64,000 nucleotides of DNA, from NCBI RefSeq assembly GCF_023652955.1, contig NZ_JAKLOY010000012.1, positions 1 through 64,000 on the forward strand, given 5' to 3'. This DNA comes from Geomonas sp. Red32. Lineage in GTDB: Bacteria > Desulfobacterota > Desulfuromonadia > Geobacterales > Geobacteraceae. Shown here piece by piece: positions 7,866 to 15,224 of the stretch. The position numbers were made by a program, and so were the translations under genes. A model generated the notes under the pieces. That model had not been told where the DNA came from, did not search any database, and saw nothing but the letters and a program-made list of their open reading frames with translations. Each line of letters starts with the position of its first letter. The first letter of the stretch is position 1.

Positions 7866-8273
7866 GTGGTTAAAAAAAAGATTGACCGCTGCAAGATTTT
7901 GCGCAATTACCGCAACTTGTCACCAGCAAAGTTCTATACCCTTAACCAGAGGATTAAGAAGTCGATTATCGGGAGTAAAATAATACCCGAGTCGGTCTGG
8001 GCCGGGAATCCTGACCTGATCCCCTCTTACCTGGCAACGTCGGACCAACACGATTTAACGTATCACGGCGCACTCGACGGCAGCAGACTCCTCATCTCCC
8101 AGCGAGAGGTCCTCCAGGCGAAGACCGTCGAATATCTGGATGAGATGGCTTCCACCTTGGAAGCTGCCGCCGTGCGCAATCCGGATGTGCTTCTCGCCTC
8201 CGGCTTCGACCTCGGTAAAGAACGTAAGAGTCGTAGCAGAAAGGGTTCGCCTCCCGAAACCTCCGGCACGTAA
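7866..8273 (+). CDS. conserved-looking hypothetical protein
   Basis: The 135-residue basic protein starts VKKKIDRCKILRNYRNLSP and contains the helical stretch QREVLQAKTVEYLDEMASTLEAAAVRNPD. It has no signal peptide or membrane segment. The C-terminus is Lys/Arg/Ser-rich. GTG 7866 is preferred because an AAGGAGG site (7854-7860) is 5 bases upstream; the GTG at 7860 would overlap it. A small hairpin (GCTTCC/GGAAGC) sits just before that site and could affect translation. I do not recognise the family. Confidence 0.6.
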   Translation: MVKKKIDRCKILRNYRNLSPAKFYTLNQRIKKSIIGSKIIPESVWAGNPDLIPSYLATSDQHDLTYHGALDGSRLLISQREVLQAKTVEYLDEMASTLEAAAVRNPDVLLASGFDLGKERKSRSRKGSPPETSGT

Positions 8274-8329
8274 TACGCGTTCCTTTCGACAATGTTGACT
8301 TGTCAAATCCACTCGTTAGCGCGAGCACG

Positions 8330-8357
8330 AGGGGTTACCTTCGCGGGTAACCCCTTC
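8330..8357 (+). terminator. intrinsic terminator-like hairpin
   Basis: The stem AGGGGTTACC / GGGTAACCCCTT has a 5-base TTCGC loop and is followed by CTTCC. It lies 57 bases after the hypothetical gene and just before the 21-bp array. Confidence 0.65.
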
Positions 8358-8419
8358 TTCCGCTATCTCCCGCTATCCCTAATTGGTCACCCGCCATACC
8401 TATCCCGTCACCTGCTACC

Positions 8420-8724
8420 CATAAGTTATCTCCTGCCATAGATATCTCATCGCACGCGACCGATAGCTTATCTTTCGCTCGTGAAATGTTATCCGCTGCT
8501 GCCGATAAATTATCTTCAGCTACCCACCGGTTATTACCCGCGGCAGATAAGTTATCTGCCGCGATGGATAAAATATCTACCCTGACCGATAAGTTATCTA
8601 CTGCGATGGACAAAATATCTGCCGTGACGGATAAGATATCTACCGCGATGAATAAGATCTCCACCGTGACGGATAAGATATCTACCGCCATGGATAAGAC
8701 ATCAACCGCGTCGGATAATTTATC
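8420..8724. repeat. 15-unit tandem array with exact 21-bp period
   Basis: Each unit carries an 11-bp palindrome-like core close to GATAAGTTATC or GATAAGATATC. The cores start at 8420 and then every 21 bp to 8714 without a phase slip (for example 8546, 8567, 8588, 8609, 8630). Between cores the spacer is near ACCGYGAYG. Units before 8540 are more diverged, and degenerate units continue to about 8360. The 21-bp step is two helical turns, so all cores face the same side of the helix. Both strands happen to be open in one frame (heptads such as AMDKIST), but neither has a start codon with a ribosome site, so I treat it as a DNA element. Confidence 0.85.
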
Positions 8725-8898
8725 GGGGAGGCAAAGGCTTGGGCCACTGGCGAAGTTGGGGACGGGGCGGTCACTCGTTCGACCGGAGCCACTCCTGGAG
8801 AAACTCGAAGCAGACACGGACTTTGGCCGATTCGGCAAGAGGCGTCTGCGATAAGTGTTCTGAAATATTGCAATATCGATATGTTAAAAAATGTTGTG

Positions 8899-8927
8899 TT
8901 TACAGCTGGTTGGGTATTGTGTATATA
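8899..8927 (+). promoter_or_regulatory. sigma70-type promoter for the monoheme cytochrome
   Basis: TTTACA at 8899 and TATATA at 8922 are separated by 17 bp. Two overlapping palindromes (ATATTGCAATAT at 8865-8876 and ATATCGATAT at 8873-8882) lie just upstream and could be an operator. Confidence 0.6.
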
Positions 8928-8941
8928 TGGTTACCGTTTGA

Positions 8942-8969
8942 GGCCAGTCTGAAGAGCTGGTCTTTTTTT
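8942..8969 (+). terminator. hairpin with T-run at the start of the cytochrome leader
   Basis: GGCCAG pairs with CTGGTC around a 9-base loop and is followed by seven T. It begins only about 8 bases after the predicted transcription start. It is therefore either a terminator for transcripts from upstream or a 5'-end stabilising hairpin. There is no room for a riboswitch aptamer. Confidence 0.5.
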
Positions 8970-9007
8970 GCGCTTCAAAAATTCACACAAGAAGGGCCTT
9001 GTATCGG

Positions 9008-9379
9008 ATGAAGTGGTTCGTTGTTGTTGGTTTACTCCTATTACTGCCTGCTTTGCTGTTCGCTGAAAAGATCCCGACGGTGGCGACCAAGGATGGAAAG
9101 GTCGCCTTCGACGAGGCTCGATTTCCCGCCAAGATGAAGGCGGGGGTGGCAATCCTCAACACCAAGTGCGAATCCTGCCATAGCCTTGACCGTATTTTCA
9201 ACGCGCTCGAGACCGGCTATACGATAAGCGGTTCGTCCTTCAAGCGGGCGGATCTGAAGCCCTTTGTCATCAAGAAGATGCGCCGCTCCGATATCAACAT
9301 GAGCACCCAGCAGGCGGCGGAGCTTCTCCGTACCCTGCAGTACCTCGTGGACCAGGATTCACACCTCGCCGCCGAATAA
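9008..9379 (+). CDS. periplasmic monoheme c-type cytochrome
   Basis: The protein has 123 residues with a signal peptide at about 1-19 (MKWFVVVG, five Leu, cleavage after LLFA). It has one heme-binding motif, CESCH, at residues 54-58. A Met in SDINMSTQQAAELL is a plausible distal ligand. It probably acts as a small periplasmic electron carrier. ATG 9008 is preferred to TTG 8999, because the AGAAGGG site at 8990-8996 is too close to the TTG. It has its own promoter and terminator. Confidence 0.85.
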   Translation: MKWFVVVGLLLLLPALLFAEKIPTVATKDGKVAFDEARFPAKMKAGVAILNTKCESCHSLDRIFNALETGYTISGSSFKRADLKPFVIKKMRRSDINMSTQQAAELLRTLQYLVDQDSHLAAE

Positions 9380-9412
9380 CCGCATCCGTTTTCACACCGG
9401 TTTCTTACGAAG

Positions 9413-9439
9413 GGTCAGCTGATAAGGCTGGCCTTTTTT
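9413..9439 (+). terminator. rho-independent terminator after the monoheme cytochrome
   Basis: GGTCAGC pairs with GCTGGCC (one G-U) around a short GATAAG-type loop and is followed by six T. The stretch from here to 9668 shows no convincing gene. Confidence 0.8.
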
Positions 9440-9668
9440 CGTGCCCGGAGAGCTGGGCCGGGCCGCGCCGGACAGTCCGGATGGCAAACGGAACAACTGC
9501 GCATACGGCGTAGGCACGACTCAGCCAATACCTTAATTGACATTAACTATATTTCACAAGATGATGTTGCTAGGGGTAGATTAAGTGAGTGAGGGCACCG
9601 GCCTTTGATGGCTCTTTTCCAGTGCAGGTGTGATGCTCGATGCCCGGCTTCATGGGAAGGAGGACGCC

Positions 9669-9938
9669 ATGACTAAGGAGCTCGAAACCAAGTCTACGGG
9701 AAGGATGACCAACTGGCTGATAGCGGGCCTGATGGTTGCCGGGGCGCTGTTGTTCTGGAGGATTTCGGACCTGCCGCCGAGGATGAGTATCATGTCGAAA
9801 CTCTTCATCTCCTTCCTCGGTGCCGTCATCGTGGTGCAGATCATCCCGGCCATCTTGCTGTTCGGCGCGATGCTGAAGGGGCTCTTCGGAGTCATCCTCA
9901 AAAAAACGAAGGGGCCTCTGGAAGAGCCGAAAAAATAG
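9669..9938 (+). CDS. small two-helix membrane protein
   Basis: The 89-residue protein has two hydrophobic segments (about 15-30, NWLIAGLMVAGALLFW; and about 44-70, KLFISFLGAVIVVQIIPAILLFG) between a charged N-terminus and a Lys/Pro-rich tail. ATG 9669 follows AAGGAGG at 9657-9663. I know no family. It is convergent with the bacteriohemerythrin gene downstream. Confidence 0.65.
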   Translation: MTKELETKSTGRMTNWLIAGLMVAGALLFWRISDLPPRMSIMSKLFISFLGAVIVVQIIPAILLFGAMLKGLFGVILKKTKGPLEEPKK

Positions 9939-9966
9939 GACCCAGGCGCTCTGAGGCCGGCGGAGG

Positions 9967-10386
9967 CTAGGAGGCGGAAATCATCACGTCCAGATCGGGT
10001 TCGAAGCGTGCGAACTCGGCATCGGCCCCGAGAATGTGCTGGGTAAGCCAGATCTGTAAAAATCGCAGGATCTCCAAGGTCAGCCAATTCTTCTTGGCGT
10101 CGAAATTCCTTCGGACTTCGGCGATCTTGCAGGTATACGAGTGGTGTGCTTTCTTATGCTCGGCGAGCTTCGGGAAGGACACCCGTTCCATCAGCCGCTC
10201 CTCGCAGCTGAAATGATAGGTCGCATAATCGGCCAGTTGATCGACCAGTTCCTTGAGCTCCTGCTCCGATGCGCCCCTGGCGAACGAGTCGTAGGCCCGG
10301 TTCAAAAGCCCGATCAATTTTTCGTGGTGGGCATCGAGTTCCTCGATTCCAAGGGCATATAGCGGGCCCCATTTGACAAGCGGCAT
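9967..10386 (-). CDS. bacteriohemerythrin
   Basis: The 139-residue protein has the full di-iron ligand set of the hemerythrin fold: DAHHEKL, YHFSCEERLM, EHKKAHHSYT and QHILGADAEF. It binds O2 reversibly and may protect anaerobic enzymes or sense oxygen. The ATG at 10386 is chosen because a GAGAGG site lies 9 bases upstream; the ATG at 10395 would directly abut it. It is divergent from another hemerythrin gene at 10861, with a shared upstream region. Confidence 0.9.
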   Translation of the reverse strand: MPLVKWGPLYALGIEELDAHHEKLIGLLNRAYDSFARGASEQELKELVDQLADYATYHFSCEERLMERVSFPKLAEHKKAHHSYTCKIAEVRRNFDAKKNWLTLEILRFLQIWLTQHILGADAEFARFEPDLDVMISAS

Positions 10387-10860
10387 GATTTTCATCCTCT
10401 CTACCAGGTGAAGATACTGCTCTCATCCTGTTTCGGCAGAACCGGCGAATCCTTGAGCCTTCCCGTCGGCACGTGACCAGCATCCGCCCCTCGTTTCATC
10501 CATCGCCATTCCCCTACCCCGTCCTGGCTCTCTTTACGTTCCCTTCCTCGCATGGTGTTCCGTATCCTTTCCCCGGAAGTTCCCTCTCTCTGTCTGCCGC
10601 CGGCAAAACTGTGGCATGCCCCACATCGGATGGTACAAAAGTGTGGCATGCCACAACGTTGCCCCGTCCCGATCCCCGTCCCGATCCCCGTCCTGAAGCG
10701 CACTCTTTATGGACCCACCTCCCCGCAAAGAAAGGCTGGTAAAGGGTCGACGGGTATCTCCCCCCGTGAGCCAAGACGCCGCTCCCTCCCCTGGAACGGA
10801 AATTGAAACCTGCTCCGGACAAGCCGTTCACCTCCGCCAACTATCGAAGGAGCGAAAGCC
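10387..10860. other. intergenic region between divergent hemerythrin genes
   Basis: This is a 474-bp non-coding stretch. It holds the paired palindromes at 10610-10655 and a short tandem repeat of CCCGATCCCCGT (about two and a half copies, around 10666-10694). I see no RNA gene. Frames that cross it on both strands lack ribosome sites. Confidence 0.6.
10610..10655. promoter_or_regulatory. two copies of a TGTGGCATGCCACA palindrome
   Basis: The copy at 10642-10655 is a perfect 14-bp palindrome, TGTGGCATGCCACA. The copy at 10610-10623 differs at one base (TGTGGCATGCCCCA). They are 32 bp apart, three helical turns, and both are preceded by AAAA. The arrangement fits a dimeric repressor or activator with two operators between the divergent hemerythrin genes. 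The regulator is unknown. Confidence 0.5.
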
Positions 10861-11316
10861 ATGTCCACCAATACCTCGCTGATGGAGAGCCTGCACGCCG
10901 CAAACCCGAAATGGAAAGAGTCGCTGGAGACCGGACACCAGGTCATTGACCGGCAGCACCGGGAACTGCTCGGTAAGATAGACGCCCTGCTGATGGCTTG
11001 CTCGCAGGGGAAGGGGAAGGAGGAGGTGGGAAGGATGATGGTCTTTCTTAACGCCTACGTCCAATACCACTTCGAGGAGGAGGAGAAATTCCAGCGCTGG
11101 AACGAATTCCCGGCCCTGGTGGCCCACAAGGGGCAGCATGACACGCTCCTCTCCATGCTGCGCGACCTGGAGAAGCAGTTCCAGGAGGATGGCGGGACCA
11201 TCGCCGTCCTCGCCAACTCCCTCAAGCTCACCTATTTCTGGCTGAAGGAGCACATCTTCAAGGCGGACCAGGACATGGTGCAGTACGCGAGGAGCCGGGG
11301 GAAGGTCCGGCACTAG
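10861..11316 (+). CDS. bacteriohemerythrin
   Basis: The 151-residue protein carries all hemerythrin iron ligands: GHQVIDRQHRELL, YHFEEEEKF, AHKGQHDTLL and EHIFKADQDM. It is of the single-domain bacterial type with a short N-terminal extension. An AAGGAG site lies about 9 bases before the ATG. It is only distantly similar to the bacteriohemerythrin at 9967-10386, so the pair is not a recent duplication. It converges on the response regulator gene. Confidence 0.92.
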   Translation: MSTNTSLMESLHAANPKWKESLETGHQVIDRQHRELLGKIDALLMACSQGKGKEEVGRMMVFLNAYVQYHFEEEEKFQRWNEFPALVAHKGQHDTLLSMLRDLEKQFQEDGGTIAVLANSLKLTYFWLKEHIFKADQDMVQYARSRGKVRH

Positions 11317-11326
11317 GGTTTTGCGG

Positions 11327-11767
11327 TCATCCCCGGCACGGGGAGTTGATAGCCAGCCAGTAGATCCCCAGCTTGGCCACCGCCTCGGCGAAGTCGGCGA
11401 AGTTGAGCGGCTTTCTCACGAAGCTGTTGGCCCCTTCCCGGTAGCTCCGCAGCCGGTCCTGTTCCTCGTCGGAAGAGGTGAGGATCACCACCGGGACGAG
11501 ACTGGTCCGCGGAGTGCTCCGAAGCCTCTCCAGGACGTCGAGCCCGTTGACCCGGGGGAGGCTTATGTCCAAAAGGACCACCGTCGGCAGGTCGGGGCCG
11601 CCCCGCTCGGAGAATTCCCCCTCCCTGAGAAGGTAATCGAGCGCCTGCTGCCCGTCGCGGACCACGTCGACCTGGTTGGCCAGGTTGACCTTCTTGAGGG
11701 CGCGCAGGATCAGCATCTCGTCCTGGCGGTTGTCTTCCACGAGAAGTATCGTCTTTATCTCGGTCAT
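11327..11767 (-). CDS. single-domain response regulator (Rcp type)
   Basis: The 146-residue protein has only a receiver domain: ILLVEDN, phospho-Asp in VVLLDISLPRVNG, LTSSDEE and RKPL. The insert between the DGQQAL helix and the Asp strand is typical of Rcp1-like regulators that pair with PAS or phytochrome kinases. The ATG at 11767 has AAGGAG just upstream; a longer frame to 11911 would run into the kinase gene. It has no output domain, so it probably acts by protein contact. It is the last gene of a three-gene sensory set. Confidence 0.9.
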   Translation of the reverse strand: MTEIKTILLVEDNRQDEMLILRALKKVNLANQVDVVRDGQQALDYLLREGEFSERGGPDLPTVVLLDISLPRVNGLDVLERLRSTPRTSLVPVVILTSSDEEQDRLRSYREGANSFVRKPLNFADFAEAVAKLGIYWLAINSPCRG

Positions 11768-11837
11768 GGTTTCTCCTTGTCTGCCGGCTCTCATCGGCTC
11801 GGGATGGTGACCTTCCGGAGACGGCGGGGCCGTCCGC

Positions 11838-14800
11838 TCAGGGGGACGGCAGGGTGAAACGGAACGTTGCGCCCTTGCCCGGTTCGCCGCTGGCCTCGAT
11901 CTCCCCGCCATGGCGTACTACAATCCGCTGCACGGTGGCCAGTCCGATCCCGATCCCGGTGAACTCGTCCTGGCGGTGCAGCCGCTGGAACGGCTGGAAG
12001 AGCCTCGACGCGTGGGCCATATCGAAGCCGGCCCCGTTGTCGCTTATGCAGAAGAATCTCCTGCCGTCCCGCTCCTCGGCGTAGAACCTGATCCGGGGCT
12101 CTTCGGTGCGGGAGGTGTACTTCCAGGCGTTGCCCAGCAGGTTTTGCAGCACCACCTCCAGCATGCGATCGTCCCCCTCGGCCCTGAGCCCCTCCTCGAT
12201 ATCCCACGCCACCTTCCGTTCCGGTTCCGCCCGCTCGAGATTGGTCCTGATGTGGAGGGCCAGGGTGGTGAGGTCGACCGATTCCCGCCTCAGCTCGTAG
12301 CGGGTGCTGCGCGAAAGGGCCAGCATCCCGTCGATCAGTTTTCCCATCTGCTGACTGGCGAGGGTGATCTGCTCCAGGTAATCGCCCGCCTCTCCCCTGA
12401 GATCCTTTCCGTAATCCTCGATGAGCGCCTGGCTGAACCCGATCATGGCCCGCAAAGGCGCCCGCAGGTCGTGCGAGACCGCGTAGGCGAAGGAGTCGAG
12501 CTCCTTGTTGGCCGCCACCAGTTCGGCCGTCCGCTCCTCGACCCGCCGCTCCAGTTCGGTGTTCAGGGCGCGGATCTCCCGCTCCGCCTCCTTGAGATCG
12601 GTGATGTCGATCAGGGTGGAGAGGACGATCCGCTCCCCGTGCATGTAGAGAAGCCGGGCCGAGAGCCGGACGGTGAAGATCCCGCCGTATTTGTTGTGGA
12701 ACTCCTGCACCCACCCTTGGAGGGTACCGGTCTCCTTGAGCTGCTGGACGAAGCGGCGCGGGTCATCCTCGTTGGGCCACATCCCCATGGCCCTCGAGAT
12801 GCGCCCGACCACCTCGTCGCGGCGGTAGCCGAGCAGCTCGACCCAGGTGTCGTTGACGTCGATCACCAGGCCATCCTCCAGCCTCGTAATGGCGATGGCC
12901 GCCGCGTTGGCCGCAAAGGCCTGAGAGAAGCGCTCTTCGGAACGGAGCAGGGCGGCTTGCCCCTCCTTCCGCTCGGTTATGTCCTGGATGGATCCGTACA
13001 ACTTGACGACCTTCCCTCCCTCGACCGAAGGCTCGCAGATGGTGCGCACCCATTTGGTGGCGCCGGTGGCGGATTCGATCTCCGCCTCCAGGTCGAAGGG
13101 GGCTCCGGCGGTGAGCGCCTCCCGAAGCGCCTCCTCGCCCTTTTGCCGCGCCTCCTCCCGGAAGAAGGCGAGCCCGAAGGTTCCCACCGGTTCCGCCGGC
13201 CCGTCCAGGTCGAAGATCTCGGCCACCTCCTCGGTCCAGTGTACCTTCCGGGTGGCCGGGTCGAGGTCCCATCCCCCGATGTGGGCGGCCCGTCCCATCG
13301 CCTTGAGAAGGATCTCGCTCTCCCGCAGCGATGTCAGGACCCTCTCGGCGCCGGCCCGGGCGGCGATGGCGTCCTCCATCTGGTTGAGGGCGGCCAAGCG
13401 GGCCCGGATGTGCCGGTCGCGCTCCTCGGCCTGCTCCTGCCGGGTGAGCTGCTCGGCCCTTTTGCGCTCGCTGAGGTCCATGGCATAGACGATGCGGCTG
13501 GGAGGGGAGTCGTCCAGTGGGCGGGATACGGTGACATCGAGCAGGACGGGAAACCGCCTGCCATCCTTGGCAATCTGCTCGCTTTCGAAGACGCCGTGTC
13601 CCGTGCCGTCCACGACGGCCAAGGCCGCCAGCATCTCCTCCCTCCGGTCCGGCGGAAAGACGGTCATGAGCGGGTGCCCCGCCAACTCCTCCGGCCGGTA
13701 TCCCCGTTCGGCCGCGAAGGCGTGGTTGACGGCGATGAAGCGGTTGTGGCGGAGATCGGTGAGGGCCAAGGCGAAGTCGGCCTGCTCGAAGAGCTCGGCC
13801 CAGAGGCGCTGACCTGCCTCGGCCTTTCTTTGCAGGGAGATGTCGAAGAAGCTGACGAGCACCCCCACGGAGAGGACGATGCTGGAGATCAGCATCACCC
13901 GTTCGCTGCCGTCCCTGCAGGTTATCCGGCACTCGCGCGTCCCCTGGCCGGGATCGGCCGGGCCGCTGGTCAGCGCCGCCATCCAGTTGGCCCGCATCCG
14001 CTCCCGGTATTCGGGGTCGGGGTAGGCGAGCTGCCACCAGTCGTCGACGGTTCTCAACTCGTTTTCGGAGTACCCGAGTACCTCCTCGAAAAGGGCGTTG
14101 CGGTCCCGTATGAGCCCGTCGGCGGTAACCAGACAAAGGGGGAGCGGCGCCTGCTGGAAAAGGCTCCGGAAGCGCTCGCCGCTTTCTCGTTGAGCGCTCT
14201 CGGCGTCGTCGAGCTTGCGGCGGGCCGCGTCGATCTCGCGGATCCGCGGACCGCCCGCCGCCGCTCCGGTCAATTCATCCACTGCGATGCTCAGCCGCCT
14301 GGCTCCGATCGCCCCGGTGAAGAGGGCCACCAGGGTGGCTGCCAGGATCCCCCCCGCCAGGGTGAGCACGGCGGTCACCACGGGCCTGCGGTACTCCGAG
14401 CCCGGAATCTCCAGCGTCACCTGCCATCCCGCCACCTGCGAGTGGACGACCTCCCGGTGGGGGCTCCCGGTGCCGTCCGGTTTCCCCCGCTGTGCGATCG
14501 GCTCGCCGCTGCTGTCCAAAAGGGAGAGCGACCATCCCTGCGGCAGCGGAACTTGGTCGAGCCGCCTTTGGAAGGCGGCCGCATCGAAGGTGGCGAGCAT
14601 GACGTAGGTGACCTTGCCGCGCCGCACGACGGGCACGGCGATGGCTACCAGGGGATGTCCCGCCACCGGGCCGACGAAGAGGTCCCCTACCTCCGGTTTG
14701 CCGCTGGCCATCGCCAGCAGCGTCGCCGAACGTCCGCGTGGCAGGGGAACCAGGGGCATGGGGGCGCCGAACGGCAGGCGGGTGTTGAGCCGCATGACCA

Positions 14801-15224
14801 TCTTGTCCCCGGCCTCCACCATGACGACATGGCTGCCGAAGTTGTCGTGGAAGCCGTGCGCCTCCTGGTACAGGGCACTCCATTGGCCCGGCCGGTCCAG
14901 CGAGGGCGAACTCGCGAGCATCTTCAGGGCCCGGATGCGTGCGTCGAGGAATTGATCGACGGAAACGGCGAAGAGACCGGCCAGACGGGAGGCCTCCTGG
15001 TCCTGCTGTTTCCGGTCGTCGGCCACCGAATGCCAGGCGAGCCAGCAGGCGAGCAACACCAGCGGGAGGATGCAGCAGAGCACTAGGCGCCGGAGGAAGA
15101 CGACGAGGGGAACGGCGGTGCCGGGCCCGGTCGTGCCACCGCTTGCACCGCTTGCACCGTTTGAAGGTGGAACGCGGGGGGCGGTCGTCTCACCGCTTGG
15201 GGGCGGAACGGGATGGGCGGTCAT
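11838..15224 (-). CDS. multi-PAS membrane histidine kinase
   Basis: The protein has 1128 residues. It has a Pro/Ser/Gly-rich N-terminus, a membrane helix at about 46-66, a periplasmic Cache-like region and a second helix at about 278-302. At least four PAS domains follow, for example those starting FRSLFQQAPLPLCLV, AELFEQADFALALT and FSQAFAANAAAIAIT. The kinase core has His918 in VSHDLRAPL, with N-box LLGNAWKYTS and GIGIGLATVQRIV. The ATG at 15224 has GAGGAG upstream and overlaps the stop of the preceding gene by ATGA. It probably phosphorylates the single-domain regulator downstream. The ligand is not evident. Confidence 0.92.
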   Translation of the reverse strand: MTAHPVPPPSGETTAPRVPPSNGASGASGGTTGPGTAVPLVVFLRRLVLCCILPLVLLACWLAWHSVADDRKQQDQEASRLAGLFAVSVDQFLDARIRALKMLASSPSLDRPGQWSALYQEAHGFHDNFGSHVVMVEAGDKMVMRLNTRLPFGAPMPLVPLPRGRSATLLAMASGKPEVGDLFVGPVAGHPLVAIAVPVVRRGKVTYVMLATFDAAAFQRRLDQVPLPQGWSLSLLDSSGEPIAQRGKPDGTGSPHREVVHSQVAGWQVTLEIPGSEYRRPVVTAVLTLAGGILAATLVALFTGAIGARRLSIAVDELTGAAAGGPRIREIDAARRKLDDAESAQRESGERFRSLFQQAPLPLCLVTADGLIRDRNALFEEVLGYSENELRTVDDWWQLAYPDPEYRERMRANWMAALTSGPADPGQGTRECRITCRDGSERVMLISSIVLSVGVLVSFFDISLQRKAEAGQRLWAELFEQADFALALTDLRHNRFIAVNHAFAAERGYRPEELAGHPLMTVFPPDRREEMLAALAVVDGTGHGVFESEQIAKDGRRFPVLLDVTVSRPLDDSPPSRIVYAMDLSERKRAEQLTRQEQAEERDRHIRARLAALNQMEDAIAARAGAERVLTSLRESEILLKAMGRAAHIGGWDLDPATRKVHWTEEVAEIFDLDGPAEPVGTFGLAFFREEARQKGEEALREALTAGAPFDLEAEIESATGATKWVRTICEPSVEGGKVVKLYGSIQDITERKEGQAALLRSEERFSQAFAANAAAIAITRLEDGLVIDVNDTWVELLGYRRDEVVGRISRAMGMWPNEDDPRRFVQQLKETGTLQGWVQEFHNKYGGIFTVRLSARLLYMHGERIVLSTLIDITDLKEAEREIRALNTELERRVEERTAELVAANKELDSFAYAVSHDLRAPLRAMIGFSQALIEDYGKDLRGEAGDYLEQITLASQQMGKLIDGMLALSRSTRYELRRESVDLTTLALHIRTNLERAEPERKVAWDIEEGLRAEGDDRMLEVVLQNLLGNAWKYTSRTEEPRIRFYAEERDGRRFFCISDNGAGFDMAHASRLFQPFQRLHRQDEFTGIGIGLATVQRIVVRHGGEIEASGEPGKGATFRFTLPSP

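Noticed and set aside
8420-8724. CRISPR array
   Set aside because: The units are directly adjacent with a 21-bp period. There are no unique spacers of 30-40 bp, and no cas gene is present.
8335-8854. Two ORFs (122 codons forward, 167 codons reverse) across the 21-bp array
   Set aside because: The 21-bp period keeps frames open on both strands by itself. The forward ATG at 8486 and the reverse TTG at 8838 have no ribosome site, and the forward frame is open far upstream with no start codon.
8930-9007. Cyclic di-GMP (GEMM) riboswitch before the cytochrome
   Set aside because: Geobacter cytochromes often have one, but the leader lacks the GEMM conserved loops, and the predicted start leaves only about 8 bases before the hairpin.
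10640-10665. Sigma54 promoter at TGGCATG..TTGCC between the hemerythrins
   Set aside because: The GG and GC elements are about 16 bases apart instead of 12, and the sequence is better explained as a palindrome.
11910-15086. 1058-codon forward ORF opposite the histidine kinase
   Set aside because: It is a GC-rich antisense shadow. The reverse strand encodes a clear multi-PAS kinase, and the forward translation has no domain or signal.
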